Source: Asterochloris sp. CNOR1 (taxonomy: Eukaryota; Chlorophyta; Trebouxiophyceae; Trebouxiales; Trebouxiaceae). Taken from it: 64,000 nucleotides of DNA. The position numbers were made by a program, and so were the translations under genes. The notes beneath the pieces were generated by a model. It did not search any database, was not told the origin of the DNA, and was given only the letters and a program-made list of their open reading frames with translations. Below are positions 41,301-53,700 of this stretch, piece by piece. The DNA lies in the NCBI GenBank assembly GCA_963969365.1, contig OZ017756.1:806001-870000 (forward strand), read 5' to 3'. Positions within the stretch are counted from its first letter, which is position 1. Each line of letters opens with the position of its first letter.

Positions 41301-44300
41301 GCTGTTGCTAGCCCTTTGTTGAATGGCGCAATCATGCTGGGCAGGCTGGCCGTATTGTGCTCCACCTGCATGCCGTCAAAAACCACTGAGTGCAGCTTCG
41401 CATATTATCTCGGCTTTGCTGTCCTCTATTGAAGGCACAGCTCTGCTGGGTAGGGTGGCAGTGTGTGATAACAGGCAATGTCCTGCTTGGCAGCTTGGCA
41501 GTCCTGTGCTCAACATTTAGGCCATGAGGCACCAGATAAAGAGCGCGGAGCCTTGAAGGATGTTTGCACCCTGCTATGAAGCATGCTCTGCTGGGATGCA
41601 GAACCTTGCCAGACAGCCTGGCTGTCTTGTATCCGCCTGCACATATGATGCACAAGCCAGCTGTGCGAGCAGGCTGCCCACATCGAGATGCGATGCATTG
41701 CACTTTCCTGCAACTGCATGGTGCATTCTTGCTCATCTCTGTGCAGACAATGGACGCCTTCCAGGTCAGCAGGCCAGGTCAGGGTCCTGTCCTCAGGCCC
41801 AATGACAATGAAAGACCACGCACCTGCCATGCAGCTAGCACCTGTTTGGTCCCCAAATCCCTCCTCAGCACACCTGACTCCCCCCTTTCCCAACATCACC
41901 TGAACCTACCTGGGCAGTCAGCGCCTGCGCATGTCAGCACCCTTATACAGCTGTGCCAATGCATGCCCCTTCGACCACACAGCGCAAACAGGCAGCAAAG
42001 CTCACCTTGGCGGTCAGTGCCTGCGCAGATGTGCGCACCCCATCCAACTGCGCCCGCGTGTGTGCCTGCGCCTCGTCCAGCGCCTTGAGCAGCTGCTGAC
42101 GCAGCTCATTGGATTTGGAGTTTATCGCATACACATTGGTGTCTGTCTGGGCCTGGAAGCGCTGCTGGCGATCCTGCAGCCCATAACCACTGCACCAACT
42201 GTGTCCAGCGACTCATGGGCAGAGCAGGACGGCAAAATGTTTGGAGACACGGCATGGATCTGGGGCTGCAAGCGGTGCTGAAGTTCTGCAGCACCGTCAG
42301 GAAGAAGAATCTCTGTCTGGCAGCGCTGCTACGTGTTGTGTACAACACTGGAAGGAACAACATGCTGATGTTCATATGGGCCTGGCTGCTGGTAATCGCC
42401 CTGCAGCCAGTGGGCTTCAATAGAGTTTCCTGGTCATGTGCTGCCTGGGCTCAGTCAACATGTGCACTTAAGAACGGGGAGGGGTGCGGCCTAAGCAAAC
42501 TCTCAAAGGAGTTGCCAGGTGCACACACATGATGGACAAGGCTCAGCAGAGATGCTGTGTCTGCTGCATCAAGCTGTGTGTGCTTCAGCTCTGTCAAACA
42601 GTCTCCACTGAAGCTGTTCCCCTTCCAGGCAATTCGGTCAAGCAGAGCCCTCACCTGCAGCTTCCTGTCCTGTTGGCCCTGCTTTGGCATTGACAGAGCA
42701 GCACCAGAGTGCATCAGTTTGTTTGGTGGACAGCCCATCAGCCTCAACTAAGCTGCTCTTGAGAGGCCTCCCACCTCCTGCTCAGACAGTCTCTTCTGCA
42801 GCTCCCCGACCCTCTTGTCCTCAATGCGCTGCAGGCGCTGAGAGTTGGTCTCTGCGTCCCCGATGCGCGTCCGCAGCTCGTTCATCTCCTCAGCCGTGGC
42901 AGCCACTTGCTCCTGAACAGCACAGCACATCTGACAGGTCATATTTAGTTAAAGGTCTCAGGAGTGGCTGCTGCACGGCTCAAACCTGTGAGCATTGTCT
43001 CATTCCAAGCAGCAACCCCAGCTGCTCACGGGTGCCGAAATGCGCGCACAGCATCCTGGGGCAGAGGAGAGTGGCCACCGCTGATCAGCAGTGCCTGCCA
43101 GCTCCTACAAAATAGAATACACCACATTCGACCCCTCCATTATCTCTGCTCATGTAATTCTCAGCATTAGCTGCTCGCTCCTGAACAGCACAGCTTGCAG
43201 AGGTTAAAGGGGACATCAGTGCCATGCTCCGCAAGGCGGCGCCTTGCACCTATGTCAGCATGGTCCCCTGCACTCACAGGCTCCACTCCCTGGCCTGGTA
43301 GCACAAAGAACCCCAGCACCCCAACCTTGCTGCCTCCCCCTGAAATTGTGCAGCAGCCTCTGACATGACATGCCTATGCCAGACACTGAAGCAGGGTAAC
43401 GCTGCCGTGACACAAGCAGGGATTGTGCAAAGGGCCACATCCATGATTCCTTGTCCTGAGTCGGCAGCTGCTGCAGCACAAGCTGGACTTGCATGATGGA
43501 GGGCCAGCCCACCTTGAGGCGGGTCTGCAGCTTCTCCATTTGGGTCAACTTGGTTCCCACCGCCTGCCGGATTGCGCTGTCCGCCTCAGGGTTGCCTGCT
43601 GGCGCCGCTACTCCCTCTGCCCCAGCACCTGCAGGGCAGACATGACAGCAACATTGCAGCCAGAGCTCAGATGATTCTGCTGCATCTATGTAGCTTCGAA
43701 TGGCTTGTAGCGCTCCAGCCCAACATCACAAGGTTGCTCCAGGATCCAGCCCACATGATGGTGCCCCAGCTCTGTCCAGAGAAGGGTATAGCCTGCCTGC
43801 CCCGCAACAGCCAGCTCACCGCCAGCTGCTACAGCAGCCGCCGCCATGGACGCATCAGGCAAGGCAGCAAGGGCAGCCACTGGGGGCCCCTGCAGCTCTG
43901 GTGCCTCCCGCGGCTGCCCCACAGCGTTACACAGCTTGAACAACTGCCCAAAGTATTGCCCTTGCATGAGCCAGGTCTCTAGTTCACCTCCAGCGGCCGC
44001 AGCAGCTGCTGAGGAGGGCATGCTGGGCAGGGCAGCGGGGGCAGCCATGGGGGGCCCCTGCAGCTCCAGAGCTTCCAGGCGCTCCCCCATGTCAGCCAGG
44101 CGCTTCATGCACCGCTCAGCCGTGCTCTGTGCCTGGGTTGCAGTCGCCCGCAGCCCATCCACCTCCTCCTGCAGCCCTGAGACGTCCGCGCTAGGGGGGG
44201 CTGCCAGCATCTGCAGTAGCAGCAAGAAAAGGTCAGGACGGCATCAGAATGCTGTGGCTGCTTCGACATTACAGCGGCCTTGTTGGGCAATGCTGCCGGC

Positions 44301-46468
44301 ATCTCAAGTCTAGATGGAATGGTGCGGGCCAGGATGGCAGACCATTGTGGTCTGCGACTCTGAGTCGTCCACACTCAGGGCAGCTGCTGCTCTGTAGAGG
44401 CAGGGGGTAAAAAAGAACTACTGAGCTCAGCAGTTCATAGCAGGGAGTGGTACCATTGCAGCGAGGCAATCTGGCATGCCTGCAGCCCTGAGATGTGCAG
44501 ACCTAGACCAAGCTGCAGCAGTGCAGTCTACAGGGGCTTGTCCAAGCCGCTGGTGAAATTGAGGAGTGCTGAAATTGGGTGTAAGAGAGGGTGATGTACT
44601 TTGCTTTGGGCTTGTGCCTATCACTGACATCCACAGTGTCTGTAGTTCAAAAGAGCACATGCTGGGGGATGCTGGCGGGTGCAGCAGCAAGTGAGGCAGT
44701 CCTGGCAGTTGCAGGGCTATAAGGAGCACTGCTCCATGCCAGCAGAGCAACGCCTGACCACGAGGCACAGGCCGCCATGACCCGGCCGCACAACTGGGGC
44801 CTGTGTATGGTGCAGTGATGCACCCACGTGCATGTGTTCCAACGCAATTTGAGAAGCCAACCCCACCTGCACGGCAAGCAGCCTGCCAGGTGCAGAACTT
44901 TCAGGTGCTGCCAGCTGCTCCCCAGACCCCCGCAGCATCCCCGGAAATGCTGGCATCCCTGCTGCTGGCTGCTGTAATGCTGGCATCACTGCTGCTGGCT
45001 GCGCCGCAGGCAGCTGTGCAGGTGAAGGGCTACAAGGTTTGGCTATAGCGCCTGACATCTGCGGCAGCTGGGGCATCAGCGCCGCCCCTGGCTGCTGCGT
45101 GCCAGTTGCCACTGCCTGCTGTGGCGCTGCCGCCCCAGGCAGCTGCCCCTGAGCCTGTACAGCCTGCACCTGGGCTGCAAAGGCCTGCAGCTGCTGGGCA
45201 CTCATTGCCTGGGACTGCTGCATGAGGGTGTGCACCTGCAGCAACAGCATGCATGGGTTGGGATCTGGCTGCTGTGCAAAGCTTCGAGCATGTACTCTGA
45301 AATGCCGCACAGTTTGTGGAGCATCTCCTTTTAAGGCAGTAAGCGGGTAACCATGTCAGACACTCACCCAGGGATGCTGCAGCCTGCCAGGGTGAGCATG
45401 GAGCAGGGTGCAGGCATCCTGCTGCCTGCCCACAGTTGCTGTTTTCAGCAAGTGCTCCCACACATGGCAGCACATATGACATGCCGCTTACCTGAAGATT
45501 GGAGCTGGGCCTGAACATCCTGCTGACTCAGGCAGCGCCCAGCGGCTGCACCCTCTTGGTTGCCAGAGAGTCTGACCATTGTGTAGTCTGCTAGATGGCC
45601 CCATTGCAGCCCAGATGCTGCATGCCAGCCACATTGCGCAAAGCAAACAGAGACTGCCTGCCTGAGACTGGAGCTGGGTCTGGGCATCCCGCAGCTTCCG
45701 GTCAGCATTGGTGGTCTGCTGCTTGACCTCCAGCTGCAGCTGCTCCAGAACTTGCTCCTGCTCCTCTGAACGCTTCTCAGTAGCCAGCATCCTCTTCAAC
45801 ATGCCCTGCATGAAGGCATTTTTGGAGCATGATGGGGTCAGCTTGCACTAGGACACTGGGACTGGCCTTGCTCAGACTGCTGGTCAGGCACCAGCAGTTC
45901 TCTGAGCACGGTGTGCACAGGGAGAGTACCTTGGGCTGCATGTACAACATGGTCAGCAGGTGCAGATCCTCTGCTGTGGGTGGCTGCAGGTGCCAATTAT
46001 TGCTTTGCAAAAATTCTTCACCTGTCATAGTTTGCAACCTGGTGTTGGCAGGCTGGTGCGTAAACACACCAGAGTGTGACGGCACAGACGCCCTGCTGGC
46101 AGCTTCTAATGATGCAGGCCTTTGCACACCTTGACATCTCGGAGCTCTTCTTTGAGGAAGGCAATGGTCACGTTGTGATCTCTTATCAAGCCCTCTGTCT
46201 GGACCTGCAGGTGGGCAGCGGGATTCGCTCTATTGCACAGTTATCATGGCAACTATGGCTGACATGGTGCAATGGTCCCTCTTGGTTTGCTTGCCTGTGC
46301 ATTGACCTCCTTGGCGACCTGTCTCATCATCGACTCCAATGCGGAGGTATTCAGCTGAATGAGGTCCGTGACAGGCCCTGCAGGCTGTGCCACATTCTGG
46401 ACCGGCATGGCAGCCTTCATGCCTGCTACACACGCACTGGACTGGATAGCCAGGCCAGAATAGGTCAT
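38338..46468 (-). CDS. Coiled-coil protein with DUF4795 (QRICH2-like) C-terminus
   Basis: Long heptad-rich protein ending in the block GVTMCLSCDQPVTHPRNV, which resembles the CLSCDRP signature of DUF4795 found in QRICH2 (a sperm flagellum protein in animals). Sixteen minus exons keep phase for 778 residues: 46468-46295, 46204-46130, 45983-45930, 45805-45662, 45235-44867, 44210-43988, 43897-43820, 43628-43513, 42912-42775, 42678-42655, 42173-42006, 41365-41214, 40732-40609, 39842-39758, 39139-38988 and 38598-38338. Coiled-coil examples are VLEQLQLEVKQQTTNADRKL and RIEDKRVGELQKRLSEQE. A Gln/Ala/Pro-rich stretch (45235-44867) recalls the Gln-rich part of QRICH2. Introns after 46295 and 45662 start with GC. 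Neighbouring exons 44210-43988 and 43897-43820 share a duplicated peptide (ELQGPPMAAPAALP / ELQGPPVAALAALP). Several introns hold decayed exon copies. A ciliary role is inference. Confidence 0.65.
38680..38738 (-). repeat. Decayed copy of the last QRICH2-like exon start
   Basis: Minus reading TGCAG|AAGCTGCGGCTGGCC at 38729 mirrors the true exon start at 38598 (TGCAG|GAGCTGCGGCTGGCG). The copy would give KLRLAFQAALAGLD where the exon gives ELRLAIKAAFADWD. It sits about 130 bp upstream in the same orientation. Confidence 0.65.
39311..39356 (-). repeat. Decayed copy of QRICH2-like exon 39139-38988 start
   Basis: The reading GRAGVPAMKTM preceded by CCTGCAG parallels the true exon start GKADIPALKSA. 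The surrounding intron (39131-39420) shows two or three repeats of a CCTGCAGG...ACAGGGGCCAGGT block about 100-210 bp apart. Confidence 0.5.
40000..40030 (-). repeat. Decayed copy of QRICH2-like exon 39842-39758 start
   Basis: CTGCAG|CTGGACCGCAGCCTGG near 40024 parallels the true acceptor and exon start CTGCAG|CTGGACTCCAGCCTGG at 39842; the copy lies about 180 bp upstream in the intron. Confidence 0.5.
41484..41513 (-). repeat. Decayed copy of QRICH2-like exon 41365-41214 start
   Basis: Minus reading GTTGAGCACAGGACTGCCAA (VEHRTAKLPS) parallels the true exon start GTGGAGCACAATACGGCCAG (VEHNTASLPS). A run of CTGCT(T/G)GG...GGC(T/A)G blocks at about 41330-41620 suggests further, more decayed copies. 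Confidence 0.5.
45492..45519 (-). repeat. Out-of-phase copy of a QRICH2-like exon end
   Basis: GATGTTCAGGCCCAGCTCCA, flanked by AGCAG and GTAAGC, copies the end of exon 45805-45662 (GATGCCCAGACCCAGCTCCA). It has usable-looking splice sites but its 28-nt length would break the frame to the next exon, so it is probably not used. Confidence 0.5.
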
Positions 46469-46523
46469 GGAGTCTAAATTCGAACTGGAGTTGTTACACT
46501 TCACTGTCAGGCATGCTCTGCTG

Positions 46524-49500
46524 CTAGTCCATTTGCAACACTGGGTAGCTGGCTGGTGGTTCCTGCCCAAGTCCCAGGCTCTGCCGTTGCTGAGAGATGG
46601 TGTCCTGCACCCGGCGAATCTCGTTCTGCAGGCAGCAGCAAGTGGGCATCTCACCTGCATGCACTTTCAAAAGGCAGATATGTCCCCACATGGCACCAAT
46701 GCCTGAGACCAGAAAGCATCGGGAGCAAGCGTTGACTACGCTGAGTGCAGACAGGCAATTTTTGTTTGTCTGGCGGATGCAGCAGTGCTGAGAGATCTTT
46801 ATGACTCTGCACTCTGCCTGAGCTGCTGCTGGCACTGCCTGCATTTCTCGCCGCAGCAGTCCAAGTGAGTCTGCCCCTACCTTCCATGCGCCCAATTGCT
46901 CGCGCAACTGCTGCCAGCTGGCTGTCGTGAAGGTGCGATGCGAGCACTTAGACACGCTGAAGCTCCCACGCAGCTGGTCTATGCGCCCCTCCACAAGCCT
47001 CTGCAGGTGCATACAATGGGATGTACGGAGAATGTACTCGCTGTGAGTCACTCAGCTGCAGCCTCAATGCAGAGCCACAACAACTGGCAGGTGTCAGTGT
47101 AATACTTTGCAGGATGGCGCTCCAGCCAAGCCCTGCCAATCCTTGAACGATAAGTACGCTCTGGCTGGGCCCCCAGCAGACATCCCAGGCCTTGAGCAAA
47201 TCCACGATGCCACTGTGAAGTTTGATGACAGAGCCTGCAACCTGTGGTGACACCTCACTTTGCCGGGCGCTAACGTCCTTCTCCAGACCTACCTCGCCAA
47301 AGTCCTGCACAGTCCACTGCTGCAAACTTGCAGTGCTCCTCAGCATGAAGACCACGCACCTCCCTGCTGATACTCCAAGGCAAGCATTCCAGACTCACCT
47401 TGCCAATGGCCCGCACAATCCACTGCTCCACCTCCGCATTGTTCTGCAGGCCAAGGGCTTGCTGCACAGCCTGGAAGCTGACCACGTGGCTCTTGCTGCT
47501 GAGAGCCATCAGCGCTGTCAGCCTCAGCTTCAGCAAGAGCTCCTCCTGGGAGATCTCCAGAGCTGCCAGGCTGGATTTGTCAAAGCTCTCGAAGGCCTGC
47601 AGCAGCACAGCACCATGAGTCAGCTTCTGCCTGGTGACTCAGCAGCGCCTCCCCCTCGCCTGCCCAAGTGGTGCTGTAGGCAACCCCATATCGTGCACAG
47701 GCGCAACAGCCAGACCCTGGACAGCCGCAGCTTCAGTCGCACCTTCAGCAGCAGCACCTCCTGTCAGACCTTTGCAGCCGCTGCATTCAGCTAAGAGGCA
47801 CATCAACAGCATGCAGCAGACCTTCCCTGACCCAGCCTGTCAGCGAGGCATGTTGCAATTATTGTCAGAGAGGATGTTGCCAAGCATGTGGACACCAAGC
47901 AAGATGCCATGCAAGGGATGCACAAGGGGCGCCGGCCAGGGTATGCCTGCAGCCAGCTTGCAGCTGGTCACCCTGTTCAGCGCATGCACACTAGGGGACA
48001 CCTTACAGGCATGCCTCTCTCTGCAGCTGAGTCACCGGCTTGCTGCAATGAATGCATGAATCACTAAGGACTGGACCCCAGAGTGCTGCCTGCTAGCAAC
48101 ATGTTGCTGCCGAAGTACTAGCTGCCAAATGCCCCACAGAAATGATCGTATCCTGCCCCACGCAGGGTCCTGGTTTCAGCTGCCCAATTGTACATGCTGC
48201 CTGATCCAAAGCCCAAGGATTGGCAGCTGCGATCCAGTCACCTTGAGGTCCCCATCCAGCACAATTTGCAGCAGCTGCCACAGCTTCCCATACTGGGCAT
48301 CCCCCTTCAGCTGCGCCACTGCAGGGCTCTCCAGCAGATCAAACTGGAAGACGTCTGGGCTGCGTATGAACTCTGTGACAGCTGCAGCTGACACGCCCTT
48401 CACGCTGGCCAAGTCCTGGGTACTGGCGTCCTCAAAAGAGGCCAGGCACCTCAGGGTGAGCCGGTAGGCATCCCTTGCAGCACTTTTCCGTTTCTGCAAA
48501 AGCGTGCAGTGGGTCAGCTGGCAGATCAAGAACAGGCAGGCATTTTGGTGCGTGACCTCAGGCAGAAGTCTGCGGGCCTGCACAGGGAAGCCGCAGGAGG
48601 GCACTAACAGCCTGAATTTAGCAGAGCAGGATGCATGGGGGTGGCATGGCTGCTGCATGCTAGGGTGGATGCCTGCAGTGGAGCACATGGGAGGCAGGCT
48701 GACACATTGGAGGCCCTCAGGAGGCCTTGACAGCATCCTGGGCAGAGACTGCACCTTGGAAACTGTGCGTAGCAGGTCTGCACATGCCAGGTACAGGTCG
48801 CGGCTCTGGCTGGGGCTCAGGTGCCACTCTTTTATCCACAGTTCTGCCCGTGCCTGCACACCAAGCAAAGGCCTGTCAGCGCTGAGACAGAAAGGGCCTG
48901 CTTGCAGCTGCTGTGGCTGCCTGTGGCGAGTTGGCTGCACTGAGGCTTGCTATGGATCGCGCCGGTCAGGCTGCCAGCGCTGGGACCGCGAGTGGCTATT
49001 GGGTCCAAGTTAGGTTCTGGCTTGAAGTCAAGGCCAGCCATCAAGTGTTACACAGCAGCACTTGTGTGTTAGCCTGCCAATCCAGGCCAACCAGCTGCAC
49101 TGAACCACCCTGGTGCAGCACCTCAGGCGCACAGGACTCCACCAGGTAAGCACACCCTGCCTCACTTTGCAGCTCAGCTGGCAGCTCACCCTGATCACAG
49201 GCGCCAGCAGGTTTGCGAGGTCTGCCTTTTTAGCATAGGAAATGCTCTGCAGCAGCATGGCATGCTGCGTGGCAGCATCCTCTGCCACATTGTGCAGCTC
49301 AGCAAGTCCCTGCAGCCTCAGGTCGGGCTTGTCATTTGCCTCCACCTGCAGCAAGGGTGTGCAGAGGGTCAGTCCAGCCAGCTGGTGGCCTGGACTGCAC
49401 TCTTGCATGACTGCTCACAGCCCAGCAAAATCCTGTGCAGGTGAGTGCGCGAGCTTTGTGACTTGCAGCATGCCCCGTGTGTGTGTTTGTGAGGGCATGC

Positions 49501-50288
49501 TGCTGAGTCCAGGGGAGCCCTCGTTCTGGTAAAAGGGCTGCTGCCAATTGTGGCTGGAAGTGTGGTCTGGACGCTTGTAGCGTGAGCTGGCCTGGCCTGC
49601 CACGTCAGGGTGTTGCAGATCTTGTCAGACACTTGGCTTCTCTTGCACGCAACAGGACAGCCAGGACACGCACCTTTAACGTCAAAGCTGCTGCCACCTT
49701 CTTGCCCACAGGCAGCGCCTGCTGCGGCGGCAGCTTGGCTACCAGGTGGCAGATGATATTTATGCAGCACTCCACGTCTGCAGGTGGCAGGAATGGCACA
49801 CTTGGTGCAGTTGAGACAGGCTGCCATATCAAGACTGCTATGGCAACACTTGGTCACTCAAGTGAAGCACTAAGGGCAACAACTTGGCGGTAGTCTGATT
49901 TGAGCAGGGCTGCTAAACAATTCACAGCTGCCTGCCCAACCCTGAAACAACGCTGGCCTGTTCAGTGCAGTCACCTGTGCGCTTTGCTTTCTCAAAAATA
50001 AGATTGAGGTGGGGCACGAGCTCCTCCACGACCTCAGCAAATCTGTTCTCCTCCAGCAAATTTTTGCAGGACTCCAGCAGCTTGGATCCCTCTGTCTCGA
50101 CAAGTGCTGTCTGCTCCTGAAGGTCAGCCACACAAAAGGAGCAGTGAGGCAGTGATGGGACTTGGCATGGTACATCTGCCAAGCAGCACATGATCACTGA
50201 CCTGCCCATTGTTTAGGAGAGTGGCAAAGTGCTGAGCCACAGCCAGATAGCTGTCCTCCTCAGATGTCTCCACCAGATGGGCAGACAT
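46524..50288 (-). CDS. EIF3M: Translation initiation factor 3 subunit M
   Basis: PCI-domain subunit of eIF3, which recruits mRNA and the ternary complex to the 40S ribosome. Nine minus exons keep phase for 419 residues: 50288-50202, 50116-49975, 49777-49674, 49345-49190, 48853-48755, 48493-48242, 47596-47399, 47000-46881 and 46625-46524. The PCI region is clear: ISQEELLLKLRLTALMALSS, VSFQAVQQALGLQNNAEVEQ, WIVRAIGK, then GRIDQLRGSFSVSKCSHRTF and WQQLREQLGAWK, as in animal and plant eIF3m. The length is close to that of plant eIF3m. The start MSAHLVETSEEDSYLAVAQH is the first ATG. The stop lies only 55 bp upstream of the QRICH2-like start on the same strand. It diverges from the DnaJ gene across 469 bp. 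Confidence 0.93.
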
Positions 50289-50757
50289 GCTGGCTGCTCA
50301 AGAGCCCTGCGGCAATGGCCCTCCTGTAAGGTGCACTGCCCCTAACAGCAGTTGAATGGGCCTGCTGTGGCCTGGGATCGTCACGATGATATCTGGCCGC
50401 CAATGAGACGAGGAAAACGTTTACCTGGGCCTTCCGAACCAAAGCGTCCCTGTTGGCCCAGCTTTGCCCCTGCTTCTCACCTTAGGGAGGCCAGGAACAG
50501 GAGAAGGGTCAGGGGACCCATCACTGTTTGCAACTGCACAAAGTGGCCTCTGTGGCAGTGCTGATCGCAGTCAGGTGAGTTTGCCCTGAATCTGCTCTCC
50601 GAGTTGAGTTCATGGCAGCAATGGCCTCATAGTCCAAGTACCCTTTGCTGTCTCATGCTGCTACAGCTTAGCAAGCTGAGCAAGGGCCACCAGGCCAGCA
50701 GACAACACCTGTTTGGTATTGCCGATGCTGCAGGCAGGAGGGCCTCGCTGAGCACGC
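50289..50757. promoter_or_regulatory. Divergent promoter region, eIF3m / DnaJ
   Basis: 469 bp between the eIF3m start (minus) and the DnaJ start (plus). No coding signal or clear box element is seen. Confidence 0.4.
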
Positions 50758-53700
50758 ATGGTGGACATGGCCAACCACGAGCAGGCTGTCAAGTGCACTG
50801 AGATCGCACGGGCAGCCATGCAGGCCAACAACCTGGAGAAGGCCAGGCGCTTTGCAGACAAGGCCATGAAGCTGCATGCTTCTGATGAGGTCAGTGGCAG
50901 TGCCCCATGGCGGCACATGTCCTCATCTGAAGCTTTGCATGGTGCTACAGAGGAAGCTTGCATGGTCTCTGCATGCTGGCAGGCACAGGGGCCTCGTGCC
51001 CCTTTCAGGGATAGCTGCAGACGCTGGCACAGCGAGCTGCGTTGCTGCAAAGCACGGGCTTGAGTGTGTGCTTAGCTGTATGGCCTGCATCAGCATCACT
51101 TGAGCAGAAGAAATGCAGGCAATGGGTCCTACTTCTGCCCCACCAGGCAGGCTGTTCACATTCACAATGTTGCTGAATGATGCAGAACAGGTCAGGGCTC
51201 TGCACTTGATCAGGGCGTCGTACAGCTTCACCAATGCCCATGCATTGGTTTGAGGCAAAGCTTTTGGCCCTCATCACAATGCAGGTGCGCCTGTTGATCA
51301 TTCAGATCAATGCAAGGACCTCCAGCCGCAGCGCTACCCCCAAGCCGACAGCCAATGGCCATGCGTCGGCAGCAGACGTGCGCCAGAGGCCTGCAGCAGC
51401 GCAGGGTGCGGGCCGCCCCATCCTGCCGGAGAGGGAGATAGATGTCTCCACGCCAGAGCAGCGGGAGCTGGTCAGTATAGTATCTGAATCTGCCAAAGCA
51501 GGCAGGGGATGTCTTCAAGCCTAAGCAGCTGCTGGTATATGCGCTACCCGGGCCACCTGTTGGTCATCTTCTGCTGAAGCTGTCTATGCCACAGCCTGCT
51601 GCGGGGCCTGCTCTGCTTCAGATCATGTACAACATGGGCTTGCCGTTGCCATCGCTGGATGCCGCAAACTCAAGCAGGGGCTTGCAGGCTGCCTACTACT
51701 GTTGGCATAAAGCATGCTGTCGTGCAAGCAAGCATTGTTGCATCTAATGAAAGCCACCAATCTCTGCTGCAGGTGCGCAGCATCAGGAGGACCAAGGATT
51801 TCTATGAGATCCTGTCTGTCAGCAAGGACACCAGCGATGAGGACATCAAGCGGGCCTACAAAAAGCTGGCGCTGAAGCTGCACCCAGACAAGAACAAGGC
51901 CACCGGGGCGGACGAAGCGTTCAAAAGTGAGTCTGGTCTCGCTTTTGTCCCGAGGCTGTGGCTGTATCGCTGATTTGATTTCGATGGCTATCAAGCCGCA
52001 CTTGAGGAGACATCAGACCTCTGGGGCAGGCACCGTGTCCAGGTTGTCATATGGGCGTGTGTCACGAGCTCCTGGTGTCCTGCCAATGCAAGGCAGCAGC
52101 TTTTGCTTTGGACGTAGGCATGGCAGCAGACAGCACTATGACACTGTCTTCAGTGCTTGGCTGCCCTGACCTGACCCCCGGTTGCTGCTGCAGAGGTGTC
52201 CAAGGCATTCAGCTGCTTGGCAGACCCCCAGAAGCGAGCGGCCTATGATCGCTACGGCGAGGATGATGGGATGCAGCGGCGGGGTTCGGGCATGCCCCAC
52301 GGCTTTGCCACGCCGGACGATTTTGACCCCAACGAGATTTTCAACATGTTCTTTGGGGGGGGCGGCTTTGGTGGGGGCTTTGGGAGGTGGGTCTGGGGGA
52401 GCCTGTGGCGCTTTTGAGGTGCTGTTGTGCTGAGCTGCTTTGTCCTTGAACTCAGGAAGGGTCGTCATGCTTTGCTCCAATGTGGGGGAGGGCTGTCAGC
52501 CTGTGTGTCAGCCTGTGTCTGGGACATGCAGCCAGTGCGATGTGTAGAGGACCCTGCATATCCTCACTTTGCGCTGAGGTGCCAGGTAATTGGCGAGTTT
52601 TGGCACGTCCTTGCTTTCAATTGTGGAGATTCAGGTTGCTGGGGGATGTGGCTCACACAGGGAGCTCTGGTGATGTGCTGCGTGGCCAAGAGTAGGCATG
52701 AGACTGGGTGTCGAGGGCACCACAAGCTGCGGCAGTCATTGCTGACCCTCGCCAAGAATGTGCTGCCTGCCAAAAGCCATGTTGCGCTCCCGTCTTGCTG
52801 CAGATTGCCTGAGGTGTCAGGACTGCCCCGTTGATTGTGTGCAGAACATGCAGTCCCTGCTGCCCCTTGTGCAAATCTGTAGAGGTGGGACCCTGCAGTG
52901 ATCATTTGCCCCAGCCTCTGCTGGTCCTTTGATGTATGCAGCTGAGATATGTGCATGCCACCTGCAGGAGTCATGTGTTCCAGACAGGGTTTGGGGGGCC
53001 GCCCAGGAGACCGCGGCCCCAGGGGCAGCAGCAAGGGCCGACAGGCAGCTTTGCGGGCATACTGCACCTGCTGCCCATCCTGCTGCTGCTGTTCTTCACC
53101 TTCATGATGCAGCCCAGCGAGCCGGTGAGCAGCACCTTCCACCATGCCTGGATGGCCACATGGCCTGAGCACTGGCATTGCTTGGGGCCAAGACTGAAAG
53201 TGTGCATGCTCAGGGTGATCAGCTATCTCCCTCTGCGTCACACTGCCTTGTGTCTGACCTAGCAAGCTGGTGTGCATCCTGTGCCCTGCATGGCCAGTCC
53301 TGAACTGTGCCTAGTTGATGTGTTCCACTTCAGTCAGCGTGGTCGCATGGCACAGCCTGTGCGCATGCGCAAATGTGTGCACTGTTGGCCAATGCACAGC
53401 AGTGGTGCCCTGCACAGAGTAGCAGGCCTACCCCGGTGCATGCTAGGCTCCTGTGCTTGCCATGCATGTTTGCTGAATGCTGCTGCATGCGGTCTGCTGC
53501 AGAGAGGCTGGTGTGCTCCTGCGCATCGCCTGGCAACAGCTGCCATCCAGGGCGTGTGGGCAAGCCCGCAGGGTCTGCTGACAGCTGGCATCACTGTGGC
53601 TCTGAGACAGCAAACGTGTCCAGCCTGTGGGTTGAAGCTTCTGCCTGTGCAGGTGTTGAGCGTGGGAAAGGTCCCAATTCGTACAGGTCTGCGGTCAGCT

